The notes under the pieces are model-generated. The model was given only the letters and a program-made list of their open reading frames with translations, searched no databases and was not told where the DNA came from. A DNA stretch of 64,000 nucleotides. Source: Monosporascus cannonballus. Lineage: Eukaryota; Ascomycota; Sordariomycetes; Xylariales. The translations under genes and the position numbers were made by a program. The stretch is taken from positions 124,001 to 188,000 of the forward strand of contig QJNS01000093.1 in the NCBI GenBank assembly GCA_004154925.1. The letters are read 5' to 3'. Below, piece by piece: positions 26,861-40,015 of this stretch; the first letter of the stretch is position 1, and each line of letters opens with the position of its first letter.

Positions 26861-27879
26861 ATAATATAATATAATTATAATAAATTTCGCCGCCTAGTTT
26901 AATACAAAGTTTTATCGTCGTATAAGTATAATTTTATATATATTTAATTCCTATATTATTATTTTATAACTTTTTTAAATTTATATAACCTTAAATTTGA
27001 AACTTAATTTTAAAAAATTTAAAGTTTTTCGTTAAAAATTAAAAAATAAATACCTAATATTTGCAAAATATTGATCTCTTACTAACGACAATATTGCTGC
27101 CTCAAATTATTTACTAAATCTTTCGACCAAATTCGAAAAAAAATTAACTTTTAAAAATTATCCGATATATTGTAAATGCCTAATAAGAACCTAATAATTA
27201 TTATATAATAACTTATTATTTCGTTATTTTTAATCTGATTATTACTTATATTAATATATTTACCTATATTTTAATTATTATTTTAATTTATGAAATTACA
27301 TATTTTTATCCTAATAATTATAATAATTATATATTTACGCCGTAACCTATGTAAAATATTAAATATTTTAATATTTATACCACCGGTATTTAAGAATTAC
27401 GAAATTATATATAATATTTAACAAAAACTTTTACACTTAATTAATTTAATTAATATACTAATTCCGGTATTTACGGAACAAATATTATAAATATTATTTA
27501 AATCGTAATAGACCAAAAAAGAACGTTTGTAAAGATAATTTGAAAAGATTATAAATATTTAAATATCTAATATAAATTGGGCAAATATTAAAGAAGCCAA
27601 TTTCGTAAATATATGCTTAGAAATTATTTATTTATTACCGGATTTACTTAATTATCTGTATTTTATTTATTTTGTAAGTATTTTTTATGTATTAACAATT
27701 ATATAATAATAAACGGATTTTAAGCCCTTTACTATTAAATGTAAAATATATATATATATTTTGCTTCTATTTAATAATTATTAACCTTTTACTAACGATT
27801 TATTACGGCCCTTTCTAGTCCCGGCGACGATACGCCTCAGCCTTTACCCTTAGCGTTTAAGGCTAAACGCCGTAAGTTA
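26861..27879. other. unassigned AT-rich DNA with a short GC-rich island
   Basis: About 1 kb between the broken chromovirus B4 and the Copia element. It is mostly decayed AT-rich sequence. At 27,801-27,870 there is an island of much higher GC ('tagtcccggcgacgatacgc') ending in a small inverted repeat GCGTTTA (27,853-27,859) / TAAACGC (27,864-27,870). I do not recognise it. Confidence 0.45.
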
Positions 27880-28068
27880 TAATTATTAAATAATTATTAA
27901 ATTTTTATTAAATATCAAGGATATTGATTATATATATTTTAATAACCAATTATAAATACTTTAAAATACGTATTACACTTTAAAATAATATAATCCCGGA
28001 ACATATATATTTCGATTAAAAGGAATTTTCTATATATAAGGTGCTAAAGTACCTCTTGTTAACTAATA
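27880..28068 (-). repeat. Copia C 3' LTR
   Basis: Aligns to 33,132-33,340, for example 'ataatcccggaacatatatatttcgat' against 'gatctagtcccggaacatatat'. It is more strongly mutated and slightly shorter than its partner. The left end is approximate. Confidence 0.6.
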
Positions 28069-29149
28069 TACCCCCCTAATACCTTAAACCATTTACGGTA
28101 TTAATTATTATAACTACTAAAGCTATAACCATTTTTTTCGGCGATGGAATCTTTTTAATTAATTAATTTTTCTTTTAAAATTTTTGGTAAAATATTTTTC
28201 CGTTAATTAAAAATTTCCTTAATTTTTATTAATTTCAATTATTTATTAAAATACTTAAAACATTTACGTAATAACATTTTTTTAAACCGTTAATTAATAT
28301 AATGTGTATAAAGATATAATTAATTTTAATTAAATCCTTTTTTACGGCTTATTATAACTAATAATTATATATATTTATATACCGTAATTTCGTTATTAAC
28401 AATGTAATATCGGGGTTGATAAGCTCTATAATTTATTAATATTTATATTATATATTTATCGGTTTTATATTCAAGGTAATTTTTAAATTTTTAATTAATT
28501 AAAAATTAAATAAGCTTTTTTAATTTAAATTAAAAAAATCTTTTCTTTTTTAATATGAATATAATCATCATATTTTATTTATTCTCCCGTTACTTTATTA
28601 TTTTTCCGAATAATTTCATAAGGTAAGTTTAAAAACCTTTTCGATTAATTGTATTATCAGTAAAAAAGGCATTATTTTAGATATTTCATAAATCCTTAAC
28701 CCCGAATTATAATCTAATATTTTGGTTCCAATTAGGTATAATATAATTCGGTCGGTAATTTTATAATATACATTATTAACGTTTAAGTTAAATGGAGAAA
28801 ATTGGAATACCGCAAAAAATTTATCGTGTTACCTATTAATTATTACGCAAAAAATAAACTCAATTATTCCCTAATATTTATTAATAAAGGCTAAATAAAT
28901 TAAATTAAAATTCGGCAATAATCTAATATTAATTTTAAATATTTTTAGAAAGTTATTTAAATAATGTATTTATAAAACCGTATTAAAATAATTAAATTTT
29001 ATTATTAAATTTATTTTTAATATTTTCGATGCCGAAAAGCTATTATAAACTTTTACCCCTTATTAAAATATAGTATTTTTATATTTATTAAATTAATTAA
29101 TCGCTAGAATATTAATTTTATTTGTAATATATTATAATAATATTATTTA

Positions 29150-29305
29150 TAAACAAGGAAATAAATTTTTATTAACGAATAAAATAATAAGGTTCGTAAA
29201 ATACGGGGTTAAATCCCAACTTTTAAAAGTTTTAATACAATATTTTTATTATAATAAAAATAATTCTCTTAATCTATATAATCCTTTTTTAATTAGGAAA
29301 ATCTT
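29150..29305 (-). pseudogene. Copia C reverse transcriptase segment
   Basis: The minus strand reads KKGLYRLRELFLL, KYCIKTFKSWDLTPYF and LFVNKNLF. This aligns with the Copia RVT_2 segment (family pattern KALYGLRxSPLLW, then LKSLGL, then LFxNxxLxxxFYVDD). The YVDD box itself is not recognisable just downstream ('cctttaataatattataatat' region). It supports Copia membership and the minus orientation. Confidence 0.65.
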
Positions 29306-32300
29306 CTCATATTATAAATATTTGGGTATATTTTTATATATATTTCCTAAAATAAATTCATATTTACAAAAAGGTTTATAACATTATATTAGTTAAGTTT
29401 TAAATCAAATTTAAACGTAATAACAATTAAAATTCGAAACGATTTTTTAGTAAGAATAATTACCTATGTATTATTAGAAGCAATTTTAAGTTATTAATTA
29501 TTTTGTACAGTATAATGGGCTTTATACTTTTAAACTTATAAACATATATTTATATATACCTTAAAACTTATTTTTTTAGCAGATAATTAATTAACGGCCT
29601 TTTAAAATCGTATTTCTTTATGGCTTTACGAATACGCTTTTTCGGCTTCACGGAATATCTCTTTTAATAAATATATACTTAATATTTTATGGTTTCGCAG
29701 TAATAACGCAATTTAGGTTTATATATACGGTTTTATAACCTAAATACTTTTTTATATATTAAAGTGTTACTATTTTTCCGATTAAGATAACGCATATTTC
29801 GTATAATTAATTTCCTTAAATATCCGTAAGTTACCGGCCGGTTATGATATGTACTTATAAATAAGATTAAACGTCTTATATTAAATACGGCTTTTTACAC
29901 CCTATATTCGTTTCTAAGAATATATTTTAATGTAAAATATATAATGAACTTACGTTTATAACCCGTAACATATTTTCTTTTTTTACAGTTATTTTAGGTT
30001 AAATAATATAAGGGAAATTTAAAATTACTTTTATTTTTTCCGTTAACGTAACAGTCGCAATAATTATTATGGTAAACATTAATAACGGTAATGGTCCAAA
30101 GGAGGGAAATAGTTTTAAAATAACGATCGTATAAGGATAATTAATTCGTTATAAAAAAACTTTTTTTTCCTTATTTTATACGGATTTTACGCTAGTACCC
30201 TTTTGAAATTATTTTTCTAATTTAACGGGTAATTAAATTATTTTATTTAAACTTTTAACCTTTTAAATATATAAATAAAATAATTAATATTTTAATTAAA
30301 TATTTCTATATCTCGAAATAATTTTGGTTAAATCTTTTTATAGTATATAAAAAGTTATTTTTTAAGTTTTTAATATAAATTAAAAAGTAGCCTTTTCCTT
30401 AAACTATATCTTTCAAATAATAATAATTTTATTAATTAATAAGTTCCAAATTTTGTAAATATTTATAAATCGGTAGCTAACAAAATCATTAATTTTCGTT
30501 TTAGGATTTAACTTATAAAATCTTTATATATTATGGCATTAATTATTATAATATAAATTTTATAACCGTACATTCGTAAATAAGTTTGTTAAAGTTTTCG
30601 ATTAAATATTATAGCGCCGTTTTTATATGCTAGATAAATATAATAAACCCTATATGGTGTTGATTAAAAAATACGTGTTTAAATATACGGTTATATAGGT
30701 ATATTGCCGTTTTGAAAATGTATACGATTAAGAACGAAAGTAACTTAACGCTATTTCGTATCCCAACTATTTTTTTTAATTTTATTCCTTAAATATTTTA
30801 TATTCCGTTTTGGAGATTAGGTATATAGTATTAAAAATGTATATCTAATATTACAAAAAGCGATTAAAATATATCTTAAAATTAAAAACGTTTATAGGAT
30901 TTCGTTAATGTACTCGATTACCTATAGGAAGATTTTATTTTGATTTTTAGAATTTTTAAAAAATATCCAAATATTATAATTAATATATTTCACTTTTAAT
31001 TTTTAAGATAAATATCCTAAATTAAACTTAAATATTTATTGGTAATAATTATGACGTATTTATATCTTTTTAGGTCTTTTTTGAAGTTTATAAAATCGAT
31101 AGCAATTCTTTATATTAATCGGGATATTTTTTTTAGTTTGCTATATATTAGCCTTTTAGCCTTTACCTTATTATATATTGGGTATTCCACTATTATAAGA
31201 TTTTTAAGCGGATTCGTTTCGTAGAAAGCAATAATTAAACCATTATTGCGAGTCTTGGGTATTTTAATTTTAATTGCTATATAATACCGTTATCGATTTA
31301 TAATTGTTTTATTGTTTACGAATTTATATTTTTTTATTAAGTTATTAAAATTCTATAAATAATTTTTATGTTAACATTTTCGATAACGAGTTAATTAAGT
31401 TTATTTCTTAATATAACAATTACTTAATTATATTTATTTCGAATAACATTATTAATATTTCGGTTATTTTATTAATAACATTTTTTTCGGAGGAATCTGA
31501 AAAATACTAGGTTATATACGAAAATTTCGCCATAAGCCATATTATACAAACGTAACGTTTTCATACCGCTAGGGTTTCGAAAAACTATTTCAACTTTTCC
31601 GTCTTTTTAATCGGGACAAAATTATTACTCGCGTGTATCTTATTACCTTGTACTGTAAATTTAAAATATAAAAATTTATTAATTAAATTAAAAATATATA
31701 TCACGAACTTTAAATTCAAAATAGCTAAATTTCTTAAAAGGTATGATAAAGTTCTTAGGGCATTACGTTAATTAATAATTAAAAAATATGCCCATATTCG
31801 TCGTACTCTTTTTAAAAATTAATTTATTTTTTGTACAATATGTTTTTTAATGGTTTTCAATAAGCAGTTAATTTTTTCTTTTAAAAATTAATAGGCGGAG
31901 TTTTGTCTTTAAACATATGTTATTATCTTATCGTTAAAATGAAATCTTTTAGGGGTATCTTAAGGAATATATAATAACAATTAAATAATATATAATAATT
32001 AATTAAGTACGTTTTGTAACGGGTACCTTATATATTAGATTTTTGATGTTTTCGTTTATTATTATTTAGGTTTATAAATGAATTTTGACAGTTATTTCTT
32101 TTCGGCTTATAGAGTAAAGCTTTTTCGTATAGTTAAAGGTTAATATTTTTGGGATTTTCCTAATTACAATTATTTTAGTTAAGGAAGTTTACAAATATTC
32201 CGTAAAATGTTAAAAACGTTACCTTAATATTTCTTAATAATTTTTATAAATTCGTTATAATACAGTAATTTAGTAAAATCGTTGTTAATTTCTAATAATT

Positions 32301-33131
32301 AATCATATTATTATTAATCTCGGCCTTTTTTATTATTTGGAAAGTAATTATCTAAGTTCCGATAATAAAGGCCAGTATTATATATAAATCGTTAACCTAA
32401 ATGATTATTATTTTCGCTTTCGGAATATTATATCGTTATTTTTGGGCCATAATCTTTTATTATTTTAAAATTTATTCGTTTAGTTTTTTTATTAATTTGG
32501 AAATTTGCTTCAGCCGTTTGTAGTATTTTTGTTAGGTATTAATCAGTAGATTGGTATTATATACCTTGCCCGATTTGCCTCAGCTAGCGTATTATTTTTG
32601 TAGGTCTTTTTCTGAAAGAAAGTTAATTTCTTTAATTGCTGTAAATACCGACTTTAGGATTTATTTCGCAAGGTCGTTAATATTTTAAGGAAAATATTGT
32701 ATTTCCAATTTTTATAAGTATATGCCGTAAAATTCTAATTATAAACTCTTTTATTTTTGGTTGTTATTTTAAGGGCATTTGTTAAGTAATTAATATAATT
32801 CATTTTTTCGGCAATTCTTTCGAAAAAGATAAATATAAATAAAAAATTATTTAAGGTATAAATTCGTATTATATAACGGATTCGTTTCTTTAAATAAAAA
32901 GTTATATTAAATTTTATAAGTTTAATAAGTTATTAAAAAGTTTAATTAAGATTGGCATAATTCTAAATATCGAATGCGTATATTTTAAATTAGAATTGGC
33001 TTTTAAAACGTTTCCAGTCTTTCCGTCCCTTATAAATAACGGAGGAATTTAACGGTACGGTCGTAATTATTATTACTGCCGTATTTCGATAATTACAATT
33101 AATATATAACTTATATCGTTTTAGTAATAGC

Positions 33132-33340
33132 TGATTAATTAATATATACTTTAAATTAAGCGAATAAAATATTTTATTATTAAATATAAGGGATATTAGT
33201 TGTATATGTATTAATAATTAGTTACATGTGCTTTAGAACAAATATTGCACTTTAAGATGATCTAGTCCCGGAACATATATGTTCCGATCAGAGGGAATTT
33301 TCTGTATATGGAGTTCTAGGGCACCCCCTGCTTGGTGACA
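33132..33340 (-). repeat. Copia C 5' LTR
   Basis: It is 209 bp long. It contains a perfect 14-bp palindrome GGAACATATATGTTCC and ends (plus strand) CTTGGTGACA. It is the best-preserved member of the LTR family that also occurs at the left window edge. Confidence 0.7.
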
Positions 33341-34754
33341 ATATCTGCTAATTTTTTATAGGAGCTACCAAAGGTCGCCAAGGTGGTACCGGTCTTACCC
33401 GTTCCGGTCAATTAATACTTAGCAATTATTTAATTATTGCGATATTTACTAATCACGAATTAATTCGCGTTGGCACGGTTTAAGTTGAACATATACTTAA
33501 AACCGTATAAGCGGTTATTATTGCTTACATCTATTTATATTTCTGCATTTATTAAGCAAATACATATTATATAAATGTTGTTTTTGCTTAAGCTGCGCAA
33601 ATGCGCAGTAATTACGCTTTTCGGATCTGCCCATCACCGCCGTATTTGCATAATAATTGCGCGTTTACATACTGTATTTTGCTTAAGTTTTCATAATCTG
33701 CCTTTGCTTAACAACTGTTAAATACGTTTATCTTTATGCAATTAATATAATTTTTGCCCGTTAATACGCTGCAATAATTTTGCAATTACTTTGCATATAT
33801 TTCGCTGCAATGTATTATAATATATTTATTATCGTTGCAGTTCTGTTAATGCCTTCTTTAATCTTTATAATACCTTTTGGCTGCTTAACAACTATATCGG
33901 CTTTACTTTACCGTTTATTTTCAATTTCTGCTATTAATCTTGCCTTCTTTTTTAAATATGCTTTATACTTTCGCTCCTGTACCGAACTGTTAGTATTTTA
34001 CGATTTTTGAAATTTTTGTTATTATTTAATAATTAAATGATTATTACCGCGCATTAAGGAAGCAGGTAACCTAAAAGCTGGCCTTACGTTTGACTGATTA
34101 ATATCTCATCGAACTAGAAAATTTAAATTAGATTCTGTCAAAAGTATATAGTAGCAATTTAACAATTACCTAATATTTGCTAACCGTACGGGATTCTTGA
34201 TAAATCCGGTACGATAAATAAGTAAATATAACGCATTAAGTAAAAATGTATCTTACTCTATATCAGGAACAGGGGTATTAATTATATATATAACCTTATA
34301 ATTTGGCATATGCTTAATATTTACTTTAACTATAGGGCTGCTAGGTATAGGAATACTTTCGTAAAACTATAATTTTATAACATAAAGTAATAACGAATCT
34401 AATTCAGTATCGAGTATAAGGTTATATAAAGCCAGCGTATTACGCTAACTATCTATATGTCCAGTATTTGCTAAGCTTATATTTGATAAGTTATATAAGT
34501 TATATAGATTTAAAAGGAAAAAAAGGGTTTTTTGGCGCTTAAAAACTTATTTTCGCTACCGTTTATCAATTTTTTTTATGTATTTCGCTAAGCGAACCTA
34601 GGTACTTTCATTAACCCAACGGGTTTTTATTTTTGTTTTTGTTTTTTATATAACTACCGCATATTTTTGAATAACGTAATTTTTCAATTTAAATAAATAA
34701 TTAATAAAGATAAAACAAATATTAAGCATAAGCTAAACACTTATAGAAATACTG
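33341..34754. other. host intergenic tract rich in GCAATTGC/TTAAGCA words
   Basis: Base composition is less extreme than to the left. No coding frame is convincing: the 76-codon frame at 33,780-34,010 has no recognisable domain. The tract is littered with short related words such as 'tttgcttaagc', 'gcgcaaatgcgc', 'tttgcttaacaactgttaa' and 'gctgcaataattttgcaatta'. The same words recur at 41.1-41.9, 49.8-51.7 and 55.3-56.0 kb, suggesting these segments were contiguous before transposons split them. Confidence 0.5.
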
Positions 34755-35130
34755 TGTTACGACCTAATAAGCTTCGGCCTTAAGAAACGGTCAGACAAGG
34801 ATCATACGGGCCACTTCCGTGGTCACTTGACGGTGATTACTGCCAAGCCGGTGATTATCAGTGATTAGAAATAATCCCAAATGATCGTAATTATTACCAA
34901 TTACGTAATTATAAGTGATTAAACTAAGAAAATTTGGGATATATACGTTGATCATTTTTATATTTCAAATAATTTCAGTTTGCAATATAATATCGTTACT
35001 TAAAGTACTTTTCGAATCCCGAAACATAATACGATTATTATATTTATTATTTAGATTTTTACGATATTCGTATTAATATAAATCCGTACGATTAAGGTTT
35101 AATAATTAGTTAAACTCTTTAATTATTATA
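34755..35130 (+). repeat. element A 5' LTR
   Basis: Begins TGTTACGACCTAATAAGC. It shares its 3' half with family B ('taatacgattattatatttatt', 'taaatccgtacgattaaggt'), while its 5' half is specific to family A. It is preceded by TACTG. Confidence 0.85.
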
Positions 35131-35699
35131 CCTTACACACCTTTGTTGAATAATACCGTTAAACTTTGAACAATATCGATTAACGTTATATTTATTAGCA
35201 AGCAGCCCGAATAACTTATGCACCAGATCCTTAATTACCCGGACATTAGAATAAAACCCGAGAAGAAAAGGAGAAACTTTGCTTTTTTTGCAAAGAAATT
35301 CTTCGACGACTAGATGCCATAAACGAATATATCTTTTAGCTCAAAAAAATAATAATAATCTTATAACGTCATTTTAAGCGTCCATAAAAAGTTTAACGAA
35401 AAAAAAAAGGTTCCTAAAACCGGGAAACTTTTTTAAATAAGTTAAATTATTTAATTCAATTTTATTAAGGAATTAAAAAAAATTCGAATTTGCCAAACCA
35501 GAAACTTTCAACGGAACCTTCATTAAGCTATAATCTTTTTAATTTAATGCCAAACATATTTTAGGTATTTTCTTATTCGATTTATTACGTTTACTATATA
35601 AATCTAATACGTAATTAAACGATTTATCGGATATACGGTTATTTAGTTTGAATTTGCTATAAAGAAATACGTTATGTTATTAATCGAAAAACAAAACAT

Positions 35700-36540
35700 A
35701 AAAACTTTGTAAATTTATAATAATTACTAATAATTCAAATAAATATTAATAAAGATTTTCGGAGTAATGAACGAAAAAATAAAGACAAAAATGCGAATTT
35801 AATAATTACGATAAAAAGGATTAATATTTAATTACGGCAGTTTGCTGGTTTAATTAATAGCTAAATTAAACTAAGGAGAAAAAATATTAATAATTAAATT
35901 TTTCGATAGCTTAAAAGAAAATGCAAAATAGAAATAACATATTTACGCACAAATTACCCGTATATAATATAAAGGATTTGGTTTTCCAAATCGTATTAGA
36001 AATAATAAAAACGATATATAATAAGATCGATAACTTCGATTTATAACCTTAGGAAATATTTAATAATTAGCTGAAACCAAAAGCTAGTTCGAAAAAATAA
36101 TAATACCCGCAAAAAAACCCATTGTATTATTACGAATAATGCAACTATTGAACGGAAAGAAAATTAATCTAACGTATAATAAAAAAGCATTATTAAAAAG
36201 CTAATGCTGATTTCCATTTTTAATTAACATTTATTACAAACCTTTATAAAAAAACTAACAAAAAATACATTAATTATAAAAAAACTTTATAACGATAATT
36301 AAGACAACGTATAATAAAATACAGAGGTAAATATGAAAAACAATTTATTCGATAAAAAGAAAAATTACAACAAAATCAAAAATAACTAATACGATTCGAA
36401 AGATAAATACGCCGACAGTAATAACAAATACAGCAGCTTAACGCGCTAAACGAAAAAACGCAAATAAGGTTTAATAAACTTAAATAAGAATTAAAAAAAA
36501 GGTTACTTATAAAAAATCCGCAGGATAGCGAGACTTAAAA
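35700..36540 (+). pseudogene. element A gag remnant
   Basis: Decayed segment collinear with gag of B2-B4 (patterns 'gaatttaataattacgataa' and 'aaagctagttcgaaaaaat'). Between 35,920 and 35,930 it jumps over about 0.7 kb present in the relatives. A zinc knuckle is expected near 36.4 kb but is not readable in the present frames. Confidence 0.5.
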
Positions 36541-36619
36541 AATTTAAAAAATATTCCCAAAAAAGGTTTTAAACGCGGCGATAAAACCCGATAATAACCT
36601 TATCACTTTGGAAATAGGA

Positions 36620-36970
36620 ACCGAAACGCATTAATATACCACAATAGTAAATTACAAAGCTTGAAACGTGAATTACATTATACCGGATATAATTAACGAA
36701 CTTAAACTGCCATAAAAATATAAATTAAAACCTTACATAACGACAAACACTGAAAGTCAAGAATTCGCTTACAATAACGGAAAAGTTATACGCAAAATTA
36801 ATGATTTCGAATGTTTTATCCAAAAACGATACTAAACAATTAATTTCGACATTGTTTTATTCAGAAACTACGATATGATCTTAGGATTACTATGGATACG
36901 CCAATATGGAATTTTAATTAACGGAAAAACTGGCCTAGTAAAATTTACTTTACTCCTTATTAACAAACGG
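36620..36970 (+). pseudogene. element A aspartic protease remnant
   Basis: Plus-strand readings ATIVNYKA, IIPDIINELKLP, YNNGKVIRKIND, INFDIVLFRNYDMILGL and YGILINGKTGLVKF follow the pattern of Ty3/gypsy proteases (xVDSGAxxNFI, then D-x-I-L-G-x-P-W). The active-site DSG is decayed. The characteristic NYDMILGLLW near 36,865-36,895 is clear. The minus-strand frame at 36,868-37,050 is a shadow of this. Confidence 0.65.
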
Positions 36971-37359
36971 AAAAAAAAAATTAAAATCTTAACATTCGAT
37001 CGATTATGGCAACGAATGCCGGCATAACAATACGTCAAAAACCTTACCACTCAAAGGATAAAATATAAGAAAGAAATGGGTAAGAGAAAAAAATACAACG
37101 TATAGTTGCTACTATCAAAACGAAACTAAAGTAATTAAATAGCGATTTAAAATAATAACATCCCAAAAAGTCAAAAGATCTAACTAATATGCTACCACAA
37201 TACCACAGATATAAGCAGCTTTTCAGAAAAGAATTAAATACGAAATTACCAGAATATAGCGAATGAAACCATCAGATACTTTTTTTTAAAAAAGATTTCG
37301 ACAAAATTTTACCCCATTTACAACCTTAGCGGAAACGAATCACGCACTTTCAAAGAATA

Positions 37360-37960
37360 CCTAGAAGATCGGTTAGAAAAAAAATGGATTTAACTCGTAA
37401 AATAACCAGCAGGATATCCGATATTCTTCGGACCTAAAAAAAATAAAAAACTATAACTTGTAATTAGCTATCGACAAGTAAATTATATTACTATTAAAAG
37501 TCGAACGTTATTACCCCAAATTACAGAAATAAAGAACCGATTTTACAAAACTAAATAGTTTACGGCATTAAACTTCAAAAATAAATATAAGCTTATCAAA
37601 ATTAAAAAAGGACACAAATAAAAAATAATCTTGAAAACGAAATACGGACTATTTAAATATTTGGTTACATTAATAGGACTTACGAACGTAGTAAAAACCT
37701 TCCAACGAATAATAAACTATATACTACGAGAATATTTCGATATTTTCGTCGTATGCTATTTCGACGACATTCTTATCTTCTTAAAGACGGAAAGAAAATA
37801 CGTAAAATACATTTATAAAGTTTTGCAAACTTTATAAAACGTAAGGTTATTTATTAACGCGAAAAAAATCAGTTCTATAAATAGGAAATAAAATATCTGG
37901 GATATATAATTACCCCAGGACATATTAGGATAAACTCCAAAAAATCGCTATAATTACAGA
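37360..37960 (+). pseudogene. element A reverse transcriptase remnant
   Basis: The 68-codon open frame 37,631-37,837 carries KTKYGLFKYLVTLIGLTN, FQRIINYILREYFDIFVV and YFDDILIFLKTERKYV, the palm of Ty3/gypsy RT. The catalytic box reads YFDD with both aspartates kept (about 37,757-37,768). Upstream, at 37,370-37,480, the family's LVxxxxxSS...YRQVN segment is readable (QVNYITIKS). Stops on both sides inactivate it. RNase H follows at about 38.2-38.5 kb. Confidence 0.85.
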
Positions 37961-38699
37961 ATAACAAACACTAACGATAATTAAAAAAAGCACATATTCT
38001 TTAGATTTGCCAATTACTACAGGAAATTTATTCAAAATTTCAGCAACATAATTATACCCTTAACGAATCTTACGAAAAAAAATTTAAATAAACGCCGGAT
38101 ACGAAAGAAGTATTTTTAAAATATCAAAAATACGATTACCAGTAAACTAATACTAATTATATATAATCTAAACCGTCCGGTTAAACTAAAAACTAATATT
38201 TCGAATTACGTATTGAGCGCAATAATCGGACAGTAAAATAATTAAAATAAATTAGATTTTATTCTACTCATTTTTAATAAATTAAAAAATCCGAAATTAA
38301 TTACGGGATTCCAAATAAGGAATTTAGGGCCATTATTATAGCGTTTCGAAAGTTAAGACATTTCCTAATGGGAAACTTATACCAAGTTCAAGTTTATACG
38401 GATTATTAAAATTTTACCCGATTCATTACGATTAAGAAATTTATAAAATACCAATTAAACTACCTAAATAAATTGGCGAATTTCGATTTTGTTATTATTT
38501 ACAGGAAAGGTTTAGAAAATAACAGGGCAAATACCTTCAGCAAACAACCAAATTTTGAAAAAAGAAATAGTCAAAATTAGGCATATAATTTTCGATATTA
38601 CTGTAAAAGGAAAATTACGCCTCCGACAAATTACGATAATTCGAGCAGTACCTCCCGATATGTACCAAGAAATTTAACATTATAACGACGATTTTCCAA

Positions 38700-39800
38700 A
38701 AAATCAAAAAACAGACAAAATATAGGTTGTAAAAAAATACTAAAAAAATTTAATACGAAAAGTATACGAACATCAATTATACGAATATCCAAAATTCTAT
38801 AAAACTCTAAAACGGCTTTAACGTATATATTCTTTTCTTAAAAAGAAATTAATGATATAAAAAGTTATAGTGTAATACGATATTTGCGTTAGAACGAAAT
38901 GTCGACGACATAAACCATACGGAAAATTACAGCTATTATTAGTTGCAAAACGACTATAATATTTAATTACATTCGACTTTATTTTTAAATTTTTTATATC
39001 AAAAAAATTAATTACACCAATATATTACGATAATACTTTTATAATCGGCGATAGATTTACGGAATTCTTTTATTTTTTATCAAATTACGAAGATATAAAC
39101 GCCGAACAAATAATATACATTTTTTTAAAATATATATATAATATGTACGGTTACTTATAAAAATTATTTTAAATAAAAATCAATATTTATATCCAAATTT
39201 TGACAAAACCTTATAACACAAAGCGGCCAAAATCACAAATTACTTAATGTATTTAAATATTGAACAAATAAATAAACGGAACAAATAAATTAAATTTTAA
39301 AAACTTACTTACGATATTATATTAATTATAAACAAAATAAGTAGGTTTAAAATGATTAATTTAATAATTAACTTATAATACTAGTTATTGCGAAAACATT
39401 AAAATAATATTAACGAATATAAATTTTAATTTAATATCAAAAATTTACAGACAAATACGCGACGACGGTTTAATTAACATTAAAAGAATCCTTATATTAA
39501 AATATTTATGATAATAACATTAAGAAATAAAGATAAAACTGGAATTCGTACGAAATCAAAAAGTAAATAATATAATCAGAAAAAGCTAAAAAACTCGATT
39601 TTCGAAAAAGGAAAAATGGTTTTCCTTATTACAAAAAACTTTTAAACCAACGAACCTAATAAAAAAACTTGGTTTTAAATATAACAGTTTATACAAATTT
39701 ACTAAGAAGATTTCAGACAATAATTACTAATTAAAACTTTTACCAAAAGTTAAATTTTATCCAATTTTTCACATTTTTTTATTCGATTTAATAACAGATA
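38700..39800 (+). pseudogene. element A integrase remnant
   Basis: Readings FYKTLKRL, CVRTKCRRHKPYGKLQLLLV, TFDFIFKFFISKKLI, YYDNTFIIGDRFTEFFYFL and INAEQIIYIFLKYIY match the HHCC zinc finger and catalytic core of chromovirus integrases. The TFDFI and GDRFTE motifs include the first catalytic Asp region. Later catalytic positions are hard to read because of stops. Confidence 0.75.
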
Positions 39801-39884
39801 TAATTAAAGTCCATACGGCATAAAACGATATGGAAGTAAAAAACGAACAGGCATATAAAATAGAGAAAACTTTCGACATACGGA

Positions 39885-40015
39885 AACGGGACGGACTTAC
39901 TTAATATCTGATTAAATAGAAAAAGTACCCGAATTCCGAAAATATCTGGAAACCGGCGAAAAATCTTATTAGCGCTTAATATTTATTAAATGATTTTTAC
40001 TAATAAAGACGGACG
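39885..40015 (+). pseudogene. element A chromodomain remnant
   Basis: Reads DGLT*YLIK*KKYPNSENIW followed by KPAKNLISA*YLL. Established chromodomains of this family read YLVKWKGYPxxENTWEP. The aligned Trp is now a stop, as expected for TGG-to-TAG/TAA. It sits at the C-terminus of the integrase, as in chromoviruses, where it guides insertion toward methylated-histone chromatin (family knowledge). Confidence 0.75.

Larger units (their letters stand above)
27880..33340 (-). mobile_element. Ty1/Copia retrotransposon C, minus strand, heavily mutated
   Basis: LTRs at 27,880-28,068 and 33,132-33,340 are direct repeats. On the minus strand the 5' LTR begins TGTCACCAAGCAGGGGG and ends TTAATTAATCA. 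A polypurine tract (AGGGGGGTA, minus strand, 28,069-28,077) abuts the left LTR, which fixes the orientation. A clear Copia RT block is readable on the minus strand at 29,150-29,305. Total length of 5.5 kb is normal for Copia elements. No target duplication was found (flanks AGTTA and ATATC). Stops are dense throughout, so the element is dead. Confidence 0.7.

Noticed and set aside
31039..31224. 61-codon plus-strand frame, hydrophobic
   Set aside because: Lies antisense within the minus-strand Copia C pol region; hydrophobicity follows from T-richness.
1..33000. CRISPR-like or satellite arrays in the AT-rich region
   Set aside because: No regularly spaced conserved repeats with unique spacers; similarity comes from a few transposon families and AT-rich low complexity.
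1..33000. Mitochondrial origin suggested by high AT
   Set aside because: The region consists of nuclear LTR retrotransposon copies with transition-type decay, and no mitochondrial genes or rRNAs are present.
33780..34010. 76-codon plus-strand frame
   Set aside because: No recognisable domain; membrane-like look explained by base composition.
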